Origin: JALEFZ01 sp038527485
Lineage (GTDB): Bacteria; Bacteroidota; Bacteroidia; J057
Assembly (NCBI GenBank): GCA_038527485.1
Contig: JBCBFT010000003.1
Coordinates: 1-64,000 of the forward strand
Reading direction: 5' to 3'
Length of the DNA stretch: 64,000 bases
Part shown: positions 18,070-26,453 of the stretch, one piece after another
Position numbering within the stretch: the first letter of the stretch is position 1
How the letters are laid out: every line of letters begins with the position of its first letter
Translations under genes and position numbers: made by a program
The notes under the pieces: model-generated
The model's database searches: none
Told to the model about the DNA's origin: nothing
The model's input: the letters and a program-made list of their open reading frames with translations, nothing else

Positions 18070-18167
18070 AGACTATGTTTGAAACCTCAAATCTGTGAAA
18101 AGTTTGCGTTTTCAGAACCTAAAATCTTTGCTTTTTAGCTAGATGTTCATTGTTCTCAACAGGGTCT
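18070..18167 (-). repeat. dispersed palindromic element, copy B
   Basis: Read on the minus strand these 98 bases match the copy at 26332-26429 at 87 positions. Ends are AGACC/AGTCT-type inverted repeats, preceded by TA. It lies about 20 bases after the porV terminator, between porV and aroE. Confidence 0.85.
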
Positions 18168-18289
18168 AAAATTCTCCTGTACTCGAATCCCATTTTGCAG
18201 ATGAAAAACGGTTTCTCGTTTCATCATACTGATGTACAGAAAATCGTTCCTAATCAATGCATTGACTCCTGTCTTATTTATTTAAAATC

Positions 18290-19045
18290 ATGCGTTTCGG
18301 ACTCATAGGAAAAAAATTAGGTCACAGCTTTTCGAAGGGGTACTTTACTTCAAAGTTTGAGCAACTCGGACTGCCCCATCAGTATGAGTTATTTGAATTG
18401 CCTGAGATTGGAGAATTTCCCAAACTCTGGGATCAATATCCCGACTTGCATGGGCTCAATGTGACCATTCCGTTTAAGCAGGAGGTTATTCCTTACTTGC
18501 AGACCCTCTCACCCGCAGCAGCACAAGTGGGCGCTGTGAATACCATCTTGAAAACAGCCGATGGTCTCGTAGGGCATAATACAGATATTATTGGGTTTCA
18601 CCAGTCATTATTGAAGAAGCTGGGAGGTTTCCAGCCTACCCACGCCTTGATTTTGGGGACAGGCGGGGCAGCGAGGGCCGTCTTATATGTACTGCGCGAA
18701 GAGATGAAGGTCAAGCATATTCAGGCTGTATCTAGAAATCCCAAAAGTGATTTTCAAGGGATACCTGTGGTGACTTATGAGGAATTGAATCAGGTCGCTC
18801 TCGATTATTTTCAATTGGTCATTCATACTACCCCTTTAGGAACTTATCCTGAGGTAGAAGGGTATCCTTCGATTCCCTATGTACGCTTTGGGCAGTGGGA
18901 AAATGCATGGGCGATAGATCTTGTGTACAATCCCGCTTTTACGGCATTCCTACAAAAAGCGCACGATCATGGAGCACATACCCAGAATGGGATGGATATG
19001 CTCGTAGGACAAGCTGAAGCAGCTTGGGATATTTGGAGTATTTAA
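18290..19045 (+). CDS. aroE: shikimate dehydrogenase
   Basis: The 251-residue protein has the substrate-binding motif GKKLGHSFSKGYF at 7-19 and the catalytic Lys in NVTIPFK (about 58-64). The NADP-binding loop is LGTGGAARAV, and the closing NGMDMLVGQAEAAW follows. It reduces 3-dehydroshikimate to shikimate in aromatic amino acid and folate precursor synthesis in the cytoplasm. Length is slightly below the usual 270, as often seen in Bacteroidota. No other aro gene is adjacent. Confidence 0.94.
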   Translation: MRFGLIGKKLGHSFSKGYFTSKFEQLGLPHQYELFELPEIGEFPKLWDQYPDLHGLNVTIPFKQEVIPYLQTLSPAAAQVGAVNTILKTADGLVGHNTDIIGFHQSLLKKLGGFQPTHALILGTGGAARAVLYVLREEMKVKHIQAVSRNPKSDFQGIPVVTYEELNQVALDYFQLVIHTTPLGTYPEVEGYPSIPYVRFGQWENAWAIDLVYNPAFTAFLQKAHDHGAHTQNGMDMLVGQAEAAWDIWSI

Positions 19046-19165
19046 TTTTATCGTAGGATAATTCCTCTATGTGTAGTACATAGTTTGCTATAAGGTGGTA
19101 TTTTTGAAATAGATTGTTATTTTTGTCCCCCATAAGTTTTATTCATCTCTCAAAACTAAGCACCC

Positions 19166-19378
19166 ATGATATTCCTCATTATTCGTCTCGCCATCATTGG
19201 ATTCATTGGCTACCTCATATTTCGTGGCATCATGTACATCCTTACGGAGGTATTTTCGGACACACGTCGATGTACGCGCTGCGAAGGGAAAGGCTGGTGG
19301 CAAGGAAACCGCGTACGCGAAAAATGCGAATGGTGCGAAGGCTCAGGCCGTGTCTCCAAAGACTTTCCTCTTCGATAA
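19166..19378 (+). CDS. mini membrane protein with paired CxxCxGxG motifs
   Basis: The 70-residue protein has a hydrophobic helix at about 2-25 (IFLIIRLAIIGFIGYLIF). A short cytoplasmic-type tail follows with CTRCEGKG and CEWCEGSG, the CxxCxGxG repeat of the DnaJ zinc finger. Two such repeats can bind one zinc ion. Among several overlapping frames I chose this one because of the coherent membrane plus zinc design. A TATTTTTG promoter box lies at 19118-19125. A role in membrane-linked protein folding or quality control is only inferred. It is 105 bases upstream of the histidine kinase gene. Confidence 0.62.
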   Translation: MIFLIIRLAIIGFIGYLIFRGIMYILTEVFSDTRRCTRCEGKGWWQGNRVREKCEWCEGSGRVSKDFPLR

Positions 19379-19482
19379 AGAAATAGACCTACACTTCTTC
19401 CCTCATCTCTTTTGAAACTTCCTCGTATATTGGATCTGGAAGATGCACGTGGTCCGTGCATTGTGGAAAATTATGGAGTAGA

Positions 19483-21051
19483 ATGAAGACAACTCAGGTG
19501 TACATCATCGTGGGGTTCATGCTGGTAGCAGTCCTAGGCATCATCGTCGTGCAGGTTCGACAGATACAGGAAGCTCTAGTGCTGAGTGAAGAGAATTTCA
19601 ATGCCAATGTCAATGACGCCTTAAATAACGTGGTGGACCAACTTGAGGGGGAGATCATGCGGACGCAATTCATCTCTGTCTCGAGACGATTCAATGTCCG
19701 TGTTCCCGAGTATGATCCGCTCTCCACGGGGAAGATCAATACACGTGAAGTCGAAGGTGGGAATCCTTTACGGCAGCAACGCGTCCTCATCACAGATAGC
19801 CTAGCTATTGTCACAGAAAAAGAGGCCTTTGTCCCTATAGATTCTGTTTTTACAGCTGGCGGTAGTCTCTCCTACGTCTACCGTTTTGGTGAAGATAGCT
19901 TGAATAAGGAGGACATGAAGGTAGAGTTTAGGGGACATCCGCGCGCGGTTCAGTTAGTCTCTACTGCCCTCACTAGCTTTGAAGATATGCCCATGCCTAA
20001 GGTACAAGGTTATGATACCTTGATGCTCGACTCGATGATCCGTATGGCATTGCATAATCAGGGAATCTATCTTGACTATGGCTTTAAAGTAGCAGATTTT
20101 AATCAAGAGCAAACAAGTGCCCAACAAGATGCGCGAAAGCAAGCTGTGCAGTCGTTAGCTGCCCAGCATCGTGTGCAGATGTTTCCCAACATGAAGGGTC
20201 AGAAACCCAACTTCTTGGAGGTCTATTTTACAGGAGAGCGTATGTTTCAAATGAAGCAGGTATGGGTACAGGCAGGTATGGCGTTACTTTTTACGCTTAT
20301 CATCTTGCTATCCTTCGGGTTTACCTTAAGAGTCATTTTTAGGCAGAAACGTCTGTCAGAGATGAAAACAGACTTCATCAACAACATGACGCACGAGTTA
20401 AAAACCCCAATTGCTACGATTTCCTTGGCGACAGATGCGATCAACAATCCCAGAGTCCAAGCTACAGAAGGGGGAATCGAACGCTATGCAGGAATCATTA
20501 AGGAAGAGAATCAACGTATGCACCGCCAAGTAGAGCGTGTCTTATTAGCCGCTCAAATGGATCGAAATAAGGTGACCCTAAGGGAGGAAAGTGTAGACTT
20601 ACATACACTCATTACCGCCGCTGCCAAGGGGGTTCAACTGCAGGTCAAAGAAAAAGGAGGGCAAATCAATCTGGACCTGCAAGCACTTCACGCTACTGTC
20701 CACGGGGATCACGAGCATCTGAGTAATGTGATCTACAATCTCTTGGACAATGCCAGAAAGTACAGCGACAAAGTGCCTGAAATTGTTGTTCGTACCTGGA
20801 ATAAGGGAGACAATCTAAAGATTGCAGTGCAGGATAGAGGAATCGGAATCAAAAAAGCGGATTTACCCCATATTTTCACACGCTTTTTTCGTGTTTCTAC
20901 AGGTAACTTGCATGATGTCAAGGGATTTGGTTTAGGTTTGAGCTATGTGAAAGAGATTACTGAGGCTCATCAAGGACAGGTAAATGTGGAAAGTATATGG
21001 GGACACGGAAGTACATTTACGCTTACATTGCCTACCTTTCAAAAGGATTAG
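19483..21051 (+). CDS. membrane sensor histidine kinase
   Basis: The 522-residue protein has one membrane helix at the start (VYIIVGFMLVAVLGIIVV), a periplasmic sensor region of about 230 residues and a second helix near 262-285. The kinase core has the phospho-accepting His304 (MTHELKTPIA), the N box (NVIYNLLDNARKY), DRGIGI and the G box GFGLGLSY. There is no HAMP domain. It autophosphorylates and passes phosphate to the response regulator 53 bases downstream. The pair resembles RprX/RprY of Bacteroides. Start 19483 was chosen over 19456 because the membrane helix then follows directly. Confidence 0.9.
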   Translation: MKTTQVYIIVGFMLVAVLGIIVVQVRQIQEALVLSEENFNANVNDALNNVVDQLEGEIMRTQFISVSRRFNVRVPEYDPLSTGKINTREVEGGNPLRQQRVLITDSLAIVTEKEAFVPIDSVFTAGGSLSYVYRFGEDSLNKEDMKVEFRGHPRAVQLVSTALTSFEDMPMPKVQGYDTLMLDSMIRMALHNQGIYLDYGFKVADFNQEQTSAQQDARKQAVQSLAAQHRVQMFPNMKGQKPNFLEVYFTGERMFQMKQVWVQAGMALLFTLIILLSFGFTLRVIFRQKRLSEMKTDFINNMTHELKTPIATISLATDAINNPRVQATEGGIERYAGIIKEENQRMHRQVERVLLAAQMDRNKVTLREESVDLHTLITAAAKGVQLQVKEKGGQINLDLQALHATVHGDHEHLSNVIYNLLDNARKYSDKVPEIVVRTWNKGDNLKIAVQDRGIGIKKADLPHIFTRFFRVSTGNLHDVKGFGLGLSYVKEITEAHQGQVNVESIWGHGSTFTLTLPTFQKD

Positions 21052-21103
21052 TAAATTGAGAGAAGAGGAAAGAAAGAATAAAACTTAATATACACGCTGT
21101 TAC

Positions 21104-21814
21104 ATGAATCACCCGAAAATTCTTCTAGTAGAAGATGAAGCCAATTTTGGTGCGGTGCTGAGGGACTACTTGCAGATGCAAGATTTTGATGTGAAGCTTT
21201 GTCAGGATGGAGAAGCAGGCTTGGAAGCATTCAAAGAGAGAACGTATAACCTCTGTATCTTGGATGTCATGATGCCTAAGATGGATGGATTTACACTGGC
21301 AAAGGAAATCCGCACCCTCAACGACCAAGTACCGCTGATTTTTTTGACGGCTCGCTCTATGCAAGAGGACGTAATCAAGGGTTTCAAGCTGGGAGGGGAT
21401 GACTACATCACCAAGCCTTTTGACTCAGAAGAATTACTCCTACGCATTCAAGCCATCCTCAAGAGGGCAGAGGTCAATAGCGAAGATCCCACCCAACCTA
21501 CCCGAGACGAATTCACGTTTGGACAATTTCATTTTAATTACCGTCTCAATACCATTCGGGAGGGGGACGAACGCCATAAGCTTTCCCCTAAAGAGGCGGA
21601 TCTCCTGCGCCTACTACTCACCTACAAAGACGATCTTTTGCCTAGAGAAATCGCCCTGCGCACTCTCTGGGGAGAGGATAACTATTTCAATGCGCGCAGT
21701 ATGGATGTCTTTATCAGCAAGCTGCGCAAACGCTTCAAAGGTGATCCGACCATCCGCATTGAAAATGTCCACAGCAAAGGCTTCCGCCTAGTAGAAGAGG
21801 CTGAAGAAGCTTAA
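21104..21814 (+). CDS. OmpR-family response regulator
   Basis: The 236-residue protein has a receiver domain with acidic pair ED at 10-11 (LLVEDEANF), phospho-accepting Asp54 (LCILDVMMPKMDG) and Lys in the TKPF loop. A C-terminal winged-helix DNA-binding domain follows (LSPKEADLLRLLLTYKDDLL ... RSMDVFISKLRKRFK). It should be phosphorylated by the kinase upstream and bind promoter DNA as a dimer. An RprY-like role is likely; its targets cannot be read from here. Confidence 0.93.
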   Translation: MNHPKILLVEDEANFGAVLRDYLQMQDFDVKLCQDGEAGLEAFKERTYNLCILDVMMPKMDGFTLAKEIRTLNDQVPLIFLTARSMQEDVIKGFKLGGDDYITKPFDSEELLLRIQAILKRAEVNSEDPTQPTRDEFTFGQFHFNYRLNTIREGDERHKLSPKEADLLRLLLTYKDDLLPREIALRTLWGEDNYFNARSMDVFISKLRKRFKGDPTIRIENVHSKGFRLVEEAEEA

Positions 21815-21858
21815 ATTCTCTCATCCATCGATTGTATCCAGCACAAAATATCTCCACG

Positions 21859-23940
21859 ATGCCTGAAAAAGATTATGATCAACTGATAGAATCAGGACTT
21901 GAAGCCGTTCATGATGAAAAATACGAACTGGCTGAGGCTCTCTTTCAGGAAGCTATAAAAGGTCAGCCTGCCCTCCATGAAGGGTATATGAATCTAGGCT
22001 CTCTCTACCAGATGCTGACGCGCCATGAAGAAGCAATGGAAGCTTATGAAAAGGTGCTGAATATTGATCCCAACATACATGATGCAAGATTTTGTCTGGG
22101 GATATCTGAAGCTGCCTTGGGGCATCACAAGAAGGCGATTGATACGTTTGATTCTTTGTTAAATCTTGAGCAAGGTTACACACGGGCACTTTATCTCAGA
22201 GGCTTGAGCTATAAAGCATTAGGATCATGGGGGGAGGCAGAGGAAGATCTAGAAGCGGCACGTATCGCTTTTGAGCAAGAAGGAGATCGAGGGCTTGCGA
22301 TCGAAGCACAGGAGCATATAGAGGCGTTGGAGGCTCGGGCAGCTGTGAAGGAATTGGCTTTTCAGGAGTTACTGTATCACTTTGGGCGTGCGAAGTCAGG
22401 CAATCAGTTTGCGCTTGCTTACATCTGGCTGAGAGAGTTGCGCGACCGTCGACCTGAAGAAACTCAATGGGTAGAGCAAGAGATAGATCTCCTCACCCAA
22501 ATGGGTGAACATGAACGTGTACAGGAAGCACTCTCACGTGCGAAAGTACAGTTTGCAGATTCTGTGTGGCCTTTTGTCTCGGCGGCGCGTTACCATCGCG
22601 CACAGGGGCAAGATACACGCGCACATCAGGCAGCAGAACAGGCATTGCAGGTAGATCCCGATGATGAAGATGCCTTGTATGAGCGTGCGTTTTATCTGGA
22701 GAATGAAGAAGAGAAATATCAGATGCTCTCCAAGGTGATAGAGGGAGGATCTTCGGCGACTCCTGCCCTTTTTGAGCGAGGAAAGTTATTGTTGGCGCAG
22801 GGCAAGTGGGAGGAAGCACTGGATGATTTGGTGCGGTTCATTCGTGGGAGACATGCACATGTGGAGGCGCAATTGGCCATTTCTCAGATCATAGATCACT
22901 ACGACGAAGCGGTAGCTGCCGCTCCTGAGGATCCTGCTATTCGCCAGCTTCGGGCAAGGGCCCTGCAGCATATTGGTCGATATGAGGAATCAGGGCTAGA
23001 TTGGGCTTATGCCATCAAGCTTTCACCAAGTGATCCTAAGTTGTATCAATCGAGGGCAGCGACCTTTACCGCAGCTTATGATCACAACAAAGCACTTACC
23101 AACCTCAACAAGGCGATTCACATAGATAGTAGTGATAGTGAGTTATTTGCCGATCGTGCAGCCGCTTTGCTTCATTTGCAAAATACAAGTGAAGCGAAAA
23201 GTGACATCTTAGAGGCCATCAAACTCAACCCTGATGAAGTGACGTACTATCTCTTATTGGGGAAGGCCGAGCGCTTGTTGGAAAACGAGCAGGGATCTCA
23301 TGCAGCTTTTGAGCAGGCAGCTCAAGCGGGTTTGGCGCATCCTGAGTTAGAGCGGGAGCTTGCCATGATAGCTTTGGAGCGAGAAGACTTGGGGGCTGCT
23401 ACGCGTCACTTTGAAGAAGCCCTGAGTTTTGGACCTAATTATCGCATCATGATTGATCTGGCCATGACGCTGCAGGCGCGAGGGGAATACGAGGAGGCAA
23501 AGAAGTATTTAGATGAGGCAGTTTATCAGTTTCCAGGTCGACCAGAGGCTATGAAAGAACTGGGCTTACTGTTCTTGAGTACAGAGGAAGAAACGCGAGA
23601 AGCCGTATTTTTACTGCGAACGGCCTACGAAGCCAATCCACAGGATATCGAAGCTTTATTTGGCTATGTGGTTGCGCTTTATCGTATGGAGCAATGGCAT
23701 CTTGCTTGGGAAAATGCTGCTCGCTATTTGGTAGCTGATCCTGAAGATATTTCTATGCGGAAAATCAGAGGAATTGCGGCATTCCATATAGAAGACTTTG
23801 AGACAGCGAGGAGAGATTTGGCTTATGTCCGAGAGGGAAATGAAACGTCAGATCGAGAAGTAGAGCTGATTTGGGGAAAGCTTCCAGTAGAGGAATTACC
23901 CACGAAAAAGAAATCTTGGTGGAGTCGAAAGAAAAAGTAA
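21859..23940 (+). CDS. large tetratricopeptide-repeat protein
   Basis: The 693-residue protein consists almost entirely of tetratricopeptide repeats of 34 residues. Examples are YMNLGSLYQMLTRHEEAMEA, LYLRGLSYKALGSWGEAEED, LYERAFYLENEEEKYQM and LYQSRAATFTAAYDHNKALT. It ends in a basic tail (KKKSWWSRKKK). No signal peptide is seen, so it is probably cytoplasmic and acts as a protein scaffold. It starts 44 bases after the response regulator and may be in the same transcript. I chose the start at 21859 because the nine residues before it are outside the repeat pattern. Confidence 0.85.
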   Translation: MPEKDYDQLIESGLEAVHDEKYELAEALFQEAIKGQPALHEGYMNLGSLYQMLTRHEEAMEAYEKVLNIDPNIHDARFCLGISEAALGHHKKAIDTFDSLLNLEQGYTRALYLRGLSYKALGSWGEAEEDLEAARIAFEQEGDRGLAIEAQEHIEALEARAAVKELAFQELLYHFGRAKSGNQFALAYIWLRELRDRRPEETQWVEQEIDLLTQMGEHERVQEALSRAKVQFADSVWPFVSAARYHRAQGQDTRAHQAAEQALQVDPDDEDALYERAFYLENEEEKYQMLSKVIEGGSSATPALFERGKLLLAQGKWEEALDDLVRFIRGRHAHVEAQLAISQIIDHYDEAVAAAPEDPAIRQLRARALQHIGRYEESGLDWAYAIKLSPSDPKLYQSRAATFTAAYDHNKALTNLNKAIHIDSSDSELFADRAAALLHLQNTSEAKSDILEAIKLNPDEVTYYLLLGKAERLLENEQGSHAAFEQAAQAGLAHPELERELAMIALEREDLGAATRHFEEALSFGPNYRIMIDLAMTLQARGEYEEAKKYLDEAVYQFPGRPEAMKELGLLFLSTEEETREAVFLLRTAYEANPQDIEALFGYVVALYRMEQWHLAWENAARYLVADPEDISMRKIRGIAAFHIEDFETARRDLAYVREGNETSDREVELIWGKLPVEELPTKKKSWWSRKKK

Positions 23941-24041
23941 AAAAAATATAGTATAAATCGAATATGTGTATTACATTTGAAATACTTTAGGCGATCGAAA
24001 TACTTACGGAGGAAGATGCTTCAAAAAAAATACTTGAATGC

Positions 24042-24073
24042 TTGATTCCTTTTGAAAGTTTTCCCTATATTTG
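24042..24073 (+). promoter_or_regulatory. promoter of tRNA-Gln (and probably prs)
   Basis: TTG at 24042-24044 is followed after 21 bases by TATATTTG at 24066-24073. It lies 18 bases before the tRNA. Confidence 0.65.
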
Positions 24074-24091
24074 CAGTCCCAAAAGCAAAAT

Positions 24092-24163
24092 TGACCTGTA
24101 GTATAATTGGCAGTACAGCGGATTTTGGTTCCGTTAGTCGGGGTTCGAGTCCCTGCAGGTCAA
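24092..24163 (+). tRNA. tRNA-Gln (anticodon TTG)
   Basis: The 72-base sequence folds into a full cloverleaf. The acceptor arm is TGACCTG/CAGGTCA and the anticodon stem GCGGA/TCCGT has loop TTTTGGT (anticodon TTG, reading CAA). The T arm is CGGGG/CCCTG with loop TTCGAGT. The CCA end is not encoded. It lies five bases before prs, so the two are probably co-transcribed. Confidence 0.95.
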
Positions 24164-24167
24164 CAAC

Positions 24168-25100
24168 ATGACATCGCCAAAGATCAAAATATTCTCGGGA
24201 ACTGCGTCCCTCTATTTGGCGGAAAAGATATCAGATTTCTTTGGTTCTCCTCTTGGTAGTGTAGAGATACTGAAATTCAGTGATGGAGAAATCCAAGTAT
24301 ACTACGAAGAGTCTATCAGGGGATCTGATATTTTTATTGTGCAATCTACCTTCGCTCCCGCCGATAACCTCATGGAGCTTCTGCTGATGATTGATGCCGC
24401 AAAGCGCGCATCTGCAAACCAAGTAGTGGTAGTGATACCCTATTATGGCTATGCACGTCAAGACAGAAAGTTCAAGTCCAGAGTTTCTGTTGGAGCTAAG
24501 CTTGTAGCAGACATACTCACTGCATCAGGCGCAGACAGGGTAGTGACGATGGATCTTCATGCAGGACAAATTCAAGGTTTCTTCAATATTCCTGTAGACC
24601 ATTTAGATGCATCGGCGGTATTCGTTCCTTACTTGAAGTCGTTGAATCTGGATCATCTATGTATTTCTTCTCCAGATATCGGAGGCTCTCCTCGTGCAAG
24701 AAAATATGCACAATACCTGGGAGCCGATCTGATCATCGTGGATAAATACAGAGCCAAACCCAATGAGGTAGCCTCCATGCAAGTCATTGGAGATCCTACG
24801 GGAAAGAACGTAGTGCTTGTAGATGATTTGGCAGATACTGCAGGAACTATTTGTAGAGCAGCAGATCTACTTATGGAGAAAGGAGCATTGTCCGTGCGAG
24901 CCATTGTGACGCATCCTGTACTATCAGGTCCTGCCTACGAAAGAATAGCAGCTTCAAAACTGGTAGAACTCGTCGTAACGGATACAATTCCTATACGTCA
25001 AGAACTAGAAAACATAAAGGTACTTAGCATTGCACCTGTCTTTGCCAAAGCCTTTAGGAAAATACATAACTTTGAATCCATCAGCTCCCTTTTCATTTAA
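24168..25100 (+). CDS. prs: ribose-phosphate pyrophosphokinase
   Basis: The 310-residue protein has the class I PRPP synthetase features: FSDGEIQVYYEESIRG early, the flexible loop YGYARQDRKF, and the PRPP-binding VLVDDLADTAGT. It transfers pyrophosphate from ATP to ribose-5-phosphate, feeding purine, pyrimidine, NAD, His and Trp synthesis. Length is normal. It starts right after the tRNA and is followed 14 bases later by rplY, a common bacterial order. Confidence 0.96.
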   Translation: MTSPKIKIFSGTASLYLAEKISDFFGSPLGSVEILKFSDGEIQVYYEESIRGSDIFIVQSTFAPADNLMELLLMIDAAKRASANQVVVVIPYYGYARQDRKFKSRVSVGAKLVADILTASGADRVVTMDLHAGQIQGFFNIPVDHLDASAVFVPYLKSLNLDHLCISSPDIGGSPRARKYAQYLGADLIIVDKYRAKPNEVASMQVIGDPTGKNVVLVDDLADTAGTICRAADLLMEKGALSVRAIVTHPVLSGPAYERIAASKLVELVVTDTIPIRQELENIKVLSIAPVFAKAFRKIHNFESISSLFI

Positions 25101-25114
25101 CTAAGCGGAAAAAG

Positions 25115-25696
25115 ATGAAAACTATAGAACTCACGGCCGAACTGAGAGCGTCAACTGGAAAGCGCGTGGCCAAAGATCTGCGCAGCGAGGAGAAAGTGCC
25201 TGGAGTGATTTATCATAACAGCCAAGCCAAGCATATCCAAATCGGAACTAAAGCGCTTCGTCAAGCTGTATACACACCAGAGACGTATATCGTCAACCTG
25301 GACGTAGAAGGAGAAAAGGTCGATACGATCGTACGATCTGTAGATTATCATCCTGTAACTGAAAAGATGCTCCATGTGGAGTTCATGCAGATTACAGATG
25401 ATAAGCCTGTGATCCTGACACTTCCGCTTGAACTGACAGGTATACCCGAAGGTGTTGCCAAGGGTGGAAAACTGACTGTTCAGATGCGTAAAGTGAAGGT
25501 GAAAGGTATTCCTTCTCAGTTGCCCGACAAAATCAATGTAGATGTTTCTCCCCTAGATCTAGGAGAAACAATCAAACTAGGTTCTGCTGAACTCGAGGGT
25601 ATTTCTTTGATCTCTCCTCCCTCAGCGGCCGTTGCTACAGTGATTATTCCTCGTGCCCTTCGTTCAGCACAAGCGGCGGCGGAAGACAAAGAATAA
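25115..25696 (+). CDS. rplY: 50S ribosomal protein L25 (Ctc form)
   Basis: The 193-residue protein is the long Ctc form of L25. The N-terminal RNA-binding domain has the typical RASTGKRVAKDLRSEEKVPG and GVIYH. A C-terminal TL5-like beta domain follows (LPLELTGIPEGVAKGGKLTV). L25 binds 5S rRNA; the Ctc form is also known as a general-stress protein in some bacteria. It lies in the prs-rplY-pth order. A hairpin between rplY and pth may reduce read-through. Confidence 0.93.
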   Translation: MKTIELTAELRASTGKRVAKDLRSEEKVPGVIYHNSQAKHIQIGTKALRQAVYTPETYIVNLDVEGEKVDTIVRSVDYHPVTEKMLHVEFMQITDDKPVILTLPLELTGIPEGVAKGGKLTVQMRKVKVKGIPSQLPDKINVDVSPLDLGETIKLGSAELEGISLISPPSAAVATVIIPRALRSAQAAAEDKE

Positions 25697-25719
25697 GTCT
25701 TTTATTCAGACAACATATA

Positions 25720-25756
25720 GGCCAACTCTGGTGAAATCCAGCGTTGGTCTTTCCTA
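25720..25756 (+). terminator. hairpin between rplY and pth, possible leaky terminator
   Basis: GGCCAAC (25720-25726) pairs with GTTGGTC (25743-25749), with an inner TGG/CCA pairing, followed by a short interrupted T run. It lies 13 bases before the pth start. Confidence 0.5.
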
Positions 25757-25768
25757 TGTATACACCTC

Positions 25769-26332
25769 ATGAAATACCTAATCGTAGGTCTAGGAAATAT
25801 TGGATCTGACTACAAAGGGACCCGACACAATATAGGGTTCATGGTTGTGGATCAGCTATTGGAAAAACTAGGGGGGGAGTTTGTGCTGGATCGGCACGCG
25901 CATACCGCTTTGGCCAAGCACAAGGGGCGACAACTTCATCTCATCAAGCCTACTACTTATATGAATTTGAGTGGAAAGGCTGTCAAGTTCCATTTAAGCA
26001 AGCACAAGATTCCCCTTGAGAATCTGTTCATCATCACGGATGATCTTTCTCTTCCATTTGGCAAGCTCCGACTCCGAGCCAAAGGCTCTGCAGGTGGGCA
26101 CAATGGTCATAAGCATATCCAAGAGGTGATGGCCACCCAACAGTACGCACGGTTAAAATTTGGTATTGGGGATGACTTTTCCAGAGGGAAGCAAGTCAAC
26201 TATGTCCTAGATCCTTTTACGATTCATGAGCAAGCCGAATTACCCAATCATATAGATCGTGCCGTAGACATGACGCTTGCATTTGCAACGATTGGGATCA
26301 ATCGAGCGATGGGGATGTTCAACGGGAAGTAA
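25769..26332 (+). CDS. pth: peptidyl-tRNA hydrolase
   Basis: The 187-residue protein has the Pth signature. LIVGLGNIGSDYKGTRHNIG at 4-23 carries catalytic His20 and substrate Asn, followed by KPTTYMNLSG and DDLSLPFGKLRLRAKGS. GGHNGHKHI comes next. It frees stalled tRNAs by cutting peptidyl-tRNA in the cytoplasm. Its stop codon TAA shares its last A with the first base of a dispersed 98-base repeat. Confidence 0.96.
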   Translation: MKYLIVGLGNIGSDYKGTRHNIGFMVVDQLLEKLGGEFVLDRHAHTALAKHKGRQLHLIKPTTYMNLSGKAVKFHLSKHKIPLENLFIITDDLSLPFGKLRLRAKGSAGGHNGHKHIQEVMATQQYARLKFGIGDDFSRGKQVNYVLDPFTIHEQAELPNHIDRAVDMTLAFATIGINRAMGMFNGK

Positions 26333-26429
26333 GACCCTGTTTAGAATAATGAACATCTAGGGAAAAAGCAGAGATTTCAGGTTCTGAAAGCGCAAACTAT
26401 TCGCAGATTTGAGGTTTCAAATATGGTCT
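26332..26429 (+). repeat. dispersed palindromic element, copy C
   Basis: The 98-base element starts AGACCCTGTTTAGAA and ends TTTCAAATATGGTCT; the two ends are imperfect inverted repeats (about 11 of 15 bases). It matches copy B at 87 of 98 positions and shares its last 38 bases with copy A. It fills the gap between convergent pth and the DUF3810 gene. Confidence 0.85.
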
Positions 26430-26453
26430 AAAAGTGAGGCTAGTTTTTTGCAC

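Noticed and set aside
19114..19415. Overlapping plus-strand frames around the mini zinc-ribbon gene
   Set aside because: Only the frame at 19166-19378 has a membrane helix and paired CxxCxGxG motifs; the others start within or upstream of its promoter box or lack any pattern.
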